Part shown: positions 62,310-64,000 of the stretch, piece by piece
How positions within the stretch are numbered: the first letter of the stretch is position 1
Layout of the letters: every line of letters begins with the position of its first letter
NCBI GenBank assembly: GCA_965246915.1
Contig: CBDFGB010000009.1
Span: forward strand, 1-64,000
Source of the DNA: CAVRQM01 sp965246915
GTDB lineage: Bacteria; Pseudomonadota; Alphaproteobacteria; Acetobacterales; Acetobacteraceae
Length of the DNA: 64,000 bases
Direction: 5' to 3'
The notes under the pieces: generated by a model
Seen by the model: the letters and a program-made list of their open reading frames with translations, nothing else
What the model was told of the DNA's origin: nothing
Database searches by the model: none
Made by a program: the position numbers and the translations under genes

Positions 62310-63086
62310 ATGATCGACCTGTCCGGTAAGGTGGCGCTGGTCACAGGCGCCAGCCGCGGGATCGGAGCGGCGATCGCGCTCCGGCTGGCAAAGGCCGGCG
62401 CCGCGATCGTGCTCTCGGCCCGTTCGGTGCACTCGCTGCACTTGCTGGTATCCGCGATCGAGGGCGCAGGCGCGCGAGCCATCGCCGTGCCCTGCGACGT
62501 CGTTGCCTATGCCGATGTCGAGCGGGCGGTCCGCACGGCCATCGAAGCCTATGGACGCCTTGATATCTTGGTGAACAACGCCGGCCTCATCGAGCCGATC
62601 GCGCGCCTGGCCGACTCCGACCCTGCGGACTGGGCGCAGGTGATCGATGTGAATGTGAAGGGCGTATACCATGGACTGCGCGCCGCCGTCCCGGTGATGG
62701 TGGCGCGGGGCGGCGGCGTCGTTGTCAACATCAGCTCTGGCGCGGCCACGAGCGCTCTGGAAGGCTGGAGCCAGTACTGTTCGAGCAAGGCGGCAGTGCT
62801 GATGCTGACCCGTTGCGCGGACAAGGAGTATCGGGACGCCGGGGTGCGCGTGGTCGGGCTGAGTCCGGGGACCGTGGCGACGGACATGCAGGTCGCGATC
62901 AAAGCGTCTGGCATCAACCCTGTCAGCCGGCTCGACGCCTCGGCGCATATCCCGGCGGAGTGGGCGGCCGAGGCGGTCGCCTGGCTGTGCACGGAGGCCG
63001 GAGCTGCCTTCGCCGGCGCCGACTTCTCTCTCAAGACCGAAGAGGGTCGCCGCCTCGTCGGTCTTGTGCAGACCGCGGCGGCTTGA
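62310..63086 (+). CDS. Short-chain dehydrogenase/reductase (SDR)
   Basis: This 258-residue classical SDR has KVALVTGASRGIGAAIALRLAK, PCDVVAYADVERAV, ILVNNAGLIEP, the catalytic Ser in NISSGAAT, Tyr-Lys in YCSSKAAV and SPGTVATDM. All catalytic residues are present, in contrast to its upstream neighbour. ATG 62310 follows GAAGGGGGA. A late HIPAEWAAEAVAWLCTEAGAAFAGADF is the standard C-terminal SDR segment. It is probably co-transcribed with the first SDR and followed by the remains of a third. Confidence 0.92.
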   Translation: MIDLSGKVALVTGASRGIGAAIALRLAKAGAAIVLSARSVHSLHLLVSAIEGAGARAIAVPCDVVAYADVERAVRTAIEAYGRLDILVNNAGLIEPIARLADSDPADWAQVIDVNVKGVYHGLRAAVPVMVARGGGVVVNISSGAATSALEGWSQYCSSKAAVLMLTRCADKEYRDAGVRVVGLSPGTVATDMQVAIKASGINPVSRLDASAHIPAEWAAEAVAWLCTEAGAAFAGADFSLKTEEGRRLVGLVQTAAA

Positions 63087-63107
63087 CCCCGCAACTGGGA
63101 CCTTATC

Positions 63108-63515
63108 GATGTGCGTCGAGGCAAGCACCGCCCTGGTCACCGGGGCCAATCGCGGCGCAGGTCTTGAAATTGTTGGCACGCTGCTGCGGTCCGAAGCAGA
63201 CGCCGTGCACGTCGGAGCCCGAGGTCCAAAGCGGCTCGCGCATGCGATCGCGCTCGATCCCGGCCATCATCAACCACAACATGGCGGTGAACTTCATCGG
63301 CACGCTGGCCATGGCGCGCGGGTTCGCGCCCGTGACCGCAGGCGACGGCAGAGGGGTTATCGTGACGATCCTGACGTTCCTGTGCTTCGTGGGCCCGCCG
63401 GATCGGCGCGGGGATGGAACATATCTACCCATGCAAGGCGGCGGCCGCGCTGGCCGCTTCGCGGGCTGACCAAAACGCGATCGAGCGGCAATTTGCGAAA
63501 CTGGTATCTCGGCCG
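63108..63515 (+). pseudogene. Third SDR gene, deleted and frame-broken
   Basis: From ATG 63108 the frame gives STALVTGANRGAGLEIVGTLL (cofactor motif) and a short VHVGARG. After a deletion and frame change come NHNMAVNFIGTLAMARGFAPV and GVIVTILTFL, then in a third frame EHIYPCKAAAALAASRADQN, which corresponds to the Tyr-Lys helix (Tyr present, in YPCKAA). The fragments keep SDR order but most of the protein is missing. It resembles the first SDR (61549) more than the second, suggesting a decayed duplicate. Confidence 0.7.
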
Positions 63516-63568
63516 ACGCGCGATCCCTGCCATCTCCCCCGGCAACAAGCAACAGAAGAGAAACAACG

Positions 63569-64000
63569 ATGGAACCCGACTTCTCGATCAAGACAGGCGA
63601 CGGTGAAAACGGGCGCACGCTCGATCGCCTAGCCATCGCGGACGCTACCTACCTATACGGAACGGCGGTGGACATTCTGGGCAATGCGCCGGCACCCCCA
63701 GCGGGACCGGACAGCGCGCTTGCCGAGGCCACCGCCACACTCGCTCGCTGCCTGGCGCCGAACTCGCAGCTGCGGCTGTTCCTTGCAGGCCCCGACGGTC
63801 CCTGGCAGCCCTTGGGCGAGGGCGGCCCGGCGGGTGCTGCCACCGCGATTCGAGCCTATTTCAAGGCTTACGGCTACGTCGGCACCCAACACTGCGTGGG
63901 CAACGTGCGTGTCGCGTTCACCGGCCAGGACGCAGCAATCTCGACCAGTCAGATTCCCTGCTACCACTGGCTCGCCGACGAACGCATGCTGCTTGCGCCA
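63569..64000 (+). CDS. SnoaL/NTF2-like protein, cut by the window edge
   Basis: The open frame from ATG 63569 runs without a stop to base 64000 (144 residues). Segments typical of the NTF2-like cone fold are LDRLAIADATYLYGTAVDI at the start and, later, AIRAYFKAYGYVGTQHCVGNVRVAF followed by AAISTSQIPCYHWL. Such proteins include ketosteroid-isomerase-like and SnoaL-like cyclases or hydroxylases and are often near SDR genes. The segment lies directly after the decayed SDR in the same direction. The 3' end and function are unknown. Confidence 0.65.
   Translation, partial: MEPDFSIKTGDGENGRTLDRLAIADATYLYGTAVDILGNAPAPPAGPDSALAEATATLARCLAPNSQLRLFLAGPDGPWQPLGEGGPAGAATAIRAYFKAYGYVGTQHCVGNVRVAFTGQDAAISTSQIPCYHWLADERMLLAP

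Overview
The window is GC-rich chromosomal DNA from an alphaproteobacterium. The best fit is an Acetobacteraceae/Rhodospirillales-type organism. This is inferred from gene content and order (rplM-rpsI-argC; tpiA-secG-pyrG-kdsA...eno; ppiD-trpE; glnB-glnA; hisG-hisD-infA-maf-RNase E/G-like-yacG), from an adenylylatable type I glutamine synthetase, from DnaE2, and from PQQ-propeller and isoquinoline-oxidoreductase-type enzymes. No rRNA operon is present, so the taxonomy is an inference.

Left to right: 1-1.6 kb is a frame-broken class I PHA synthase. 1.6-6.2 kb (minus strand) is rplM-rpsI, a decayed VapBC pair, argC, a gamma-carbonic anhydrase and two tandem paralogous lipoproteins. 6.2-9.8 kb is a coupled envelope set (two acyltransferases and a Bcr/CflA-type exporter). 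9.9-12.3 kb holds a secreted PQQ-propeller dehydrogenase-like protein and MarC. 12.3-15.7 kb has tRNA-His, an aminotransferase and the nitrogen genes glnB-glnA behind a good sigma-54 promoter. 15.8-25.3 kb is central metabolism (eno, kdsA, pyrG, secG, tpiA, ppiD, trpE). 25.4-34 kb is mixed: a ferritin-like protein, a YibQ-type deacetylase, a DMT transporter, a secreted isochorismatase, a LysR/dioxygenase divergent pair, ilvD and tRNA-Arg. 34-38.7 kb has dnaE2, an orphan MT-A70 methylase and a half-decayed toxin-antitoxin pair. 38.8-46.6 kb has a sugar ABC importer plus alpha-glucosidase operon and a two-subunit molybdenum hydroxylase. 46.6-47.3 kb is a graveyard of Uma2 and PIN fragments. 47.4-51.4 kb is his/infA/maf/RNase/yacG.

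The most unusual segment is an integrated island next to tRNA-Phe (51.5 to about 59.5 kb). Its GC content is visibly lower than its flanks. It carries a P4-type integrase broken by a stop codon, then a tight same-strand cluster: a Vsr endonuclease, a C5-cytosine methyltransferase, a giant protein with a MutL/MORC/Hsp90-like GHKL ATPase at one end and a histidine-kinase-like module at the other (frame-shifted at a T7 run), and a receiver-domain protein coupled to it by an ATGA overlap. No conventional restriction endonuclease is visible. I interpret it as a DNA-modification-linked defence or DNA-surveillance system wired to a two-component-like phosphorelay. An IS427-group (IS5 family) element with a 2-bp TA duplication sits immediately downstream, followed by a LysR/SDR region containing a dead third SDR gene and a partial NTF2-like gene at the right edge.

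Frame and stop lesions are concentrated in accessory genes (PHA synthase, integrase, IS, toxin-antitoxin genes, island ATPase). The long housekeeping genes are all intact, which favours genuine gene decay over general sequencing error, although the individual one-base lesions still need read-level confirmation.
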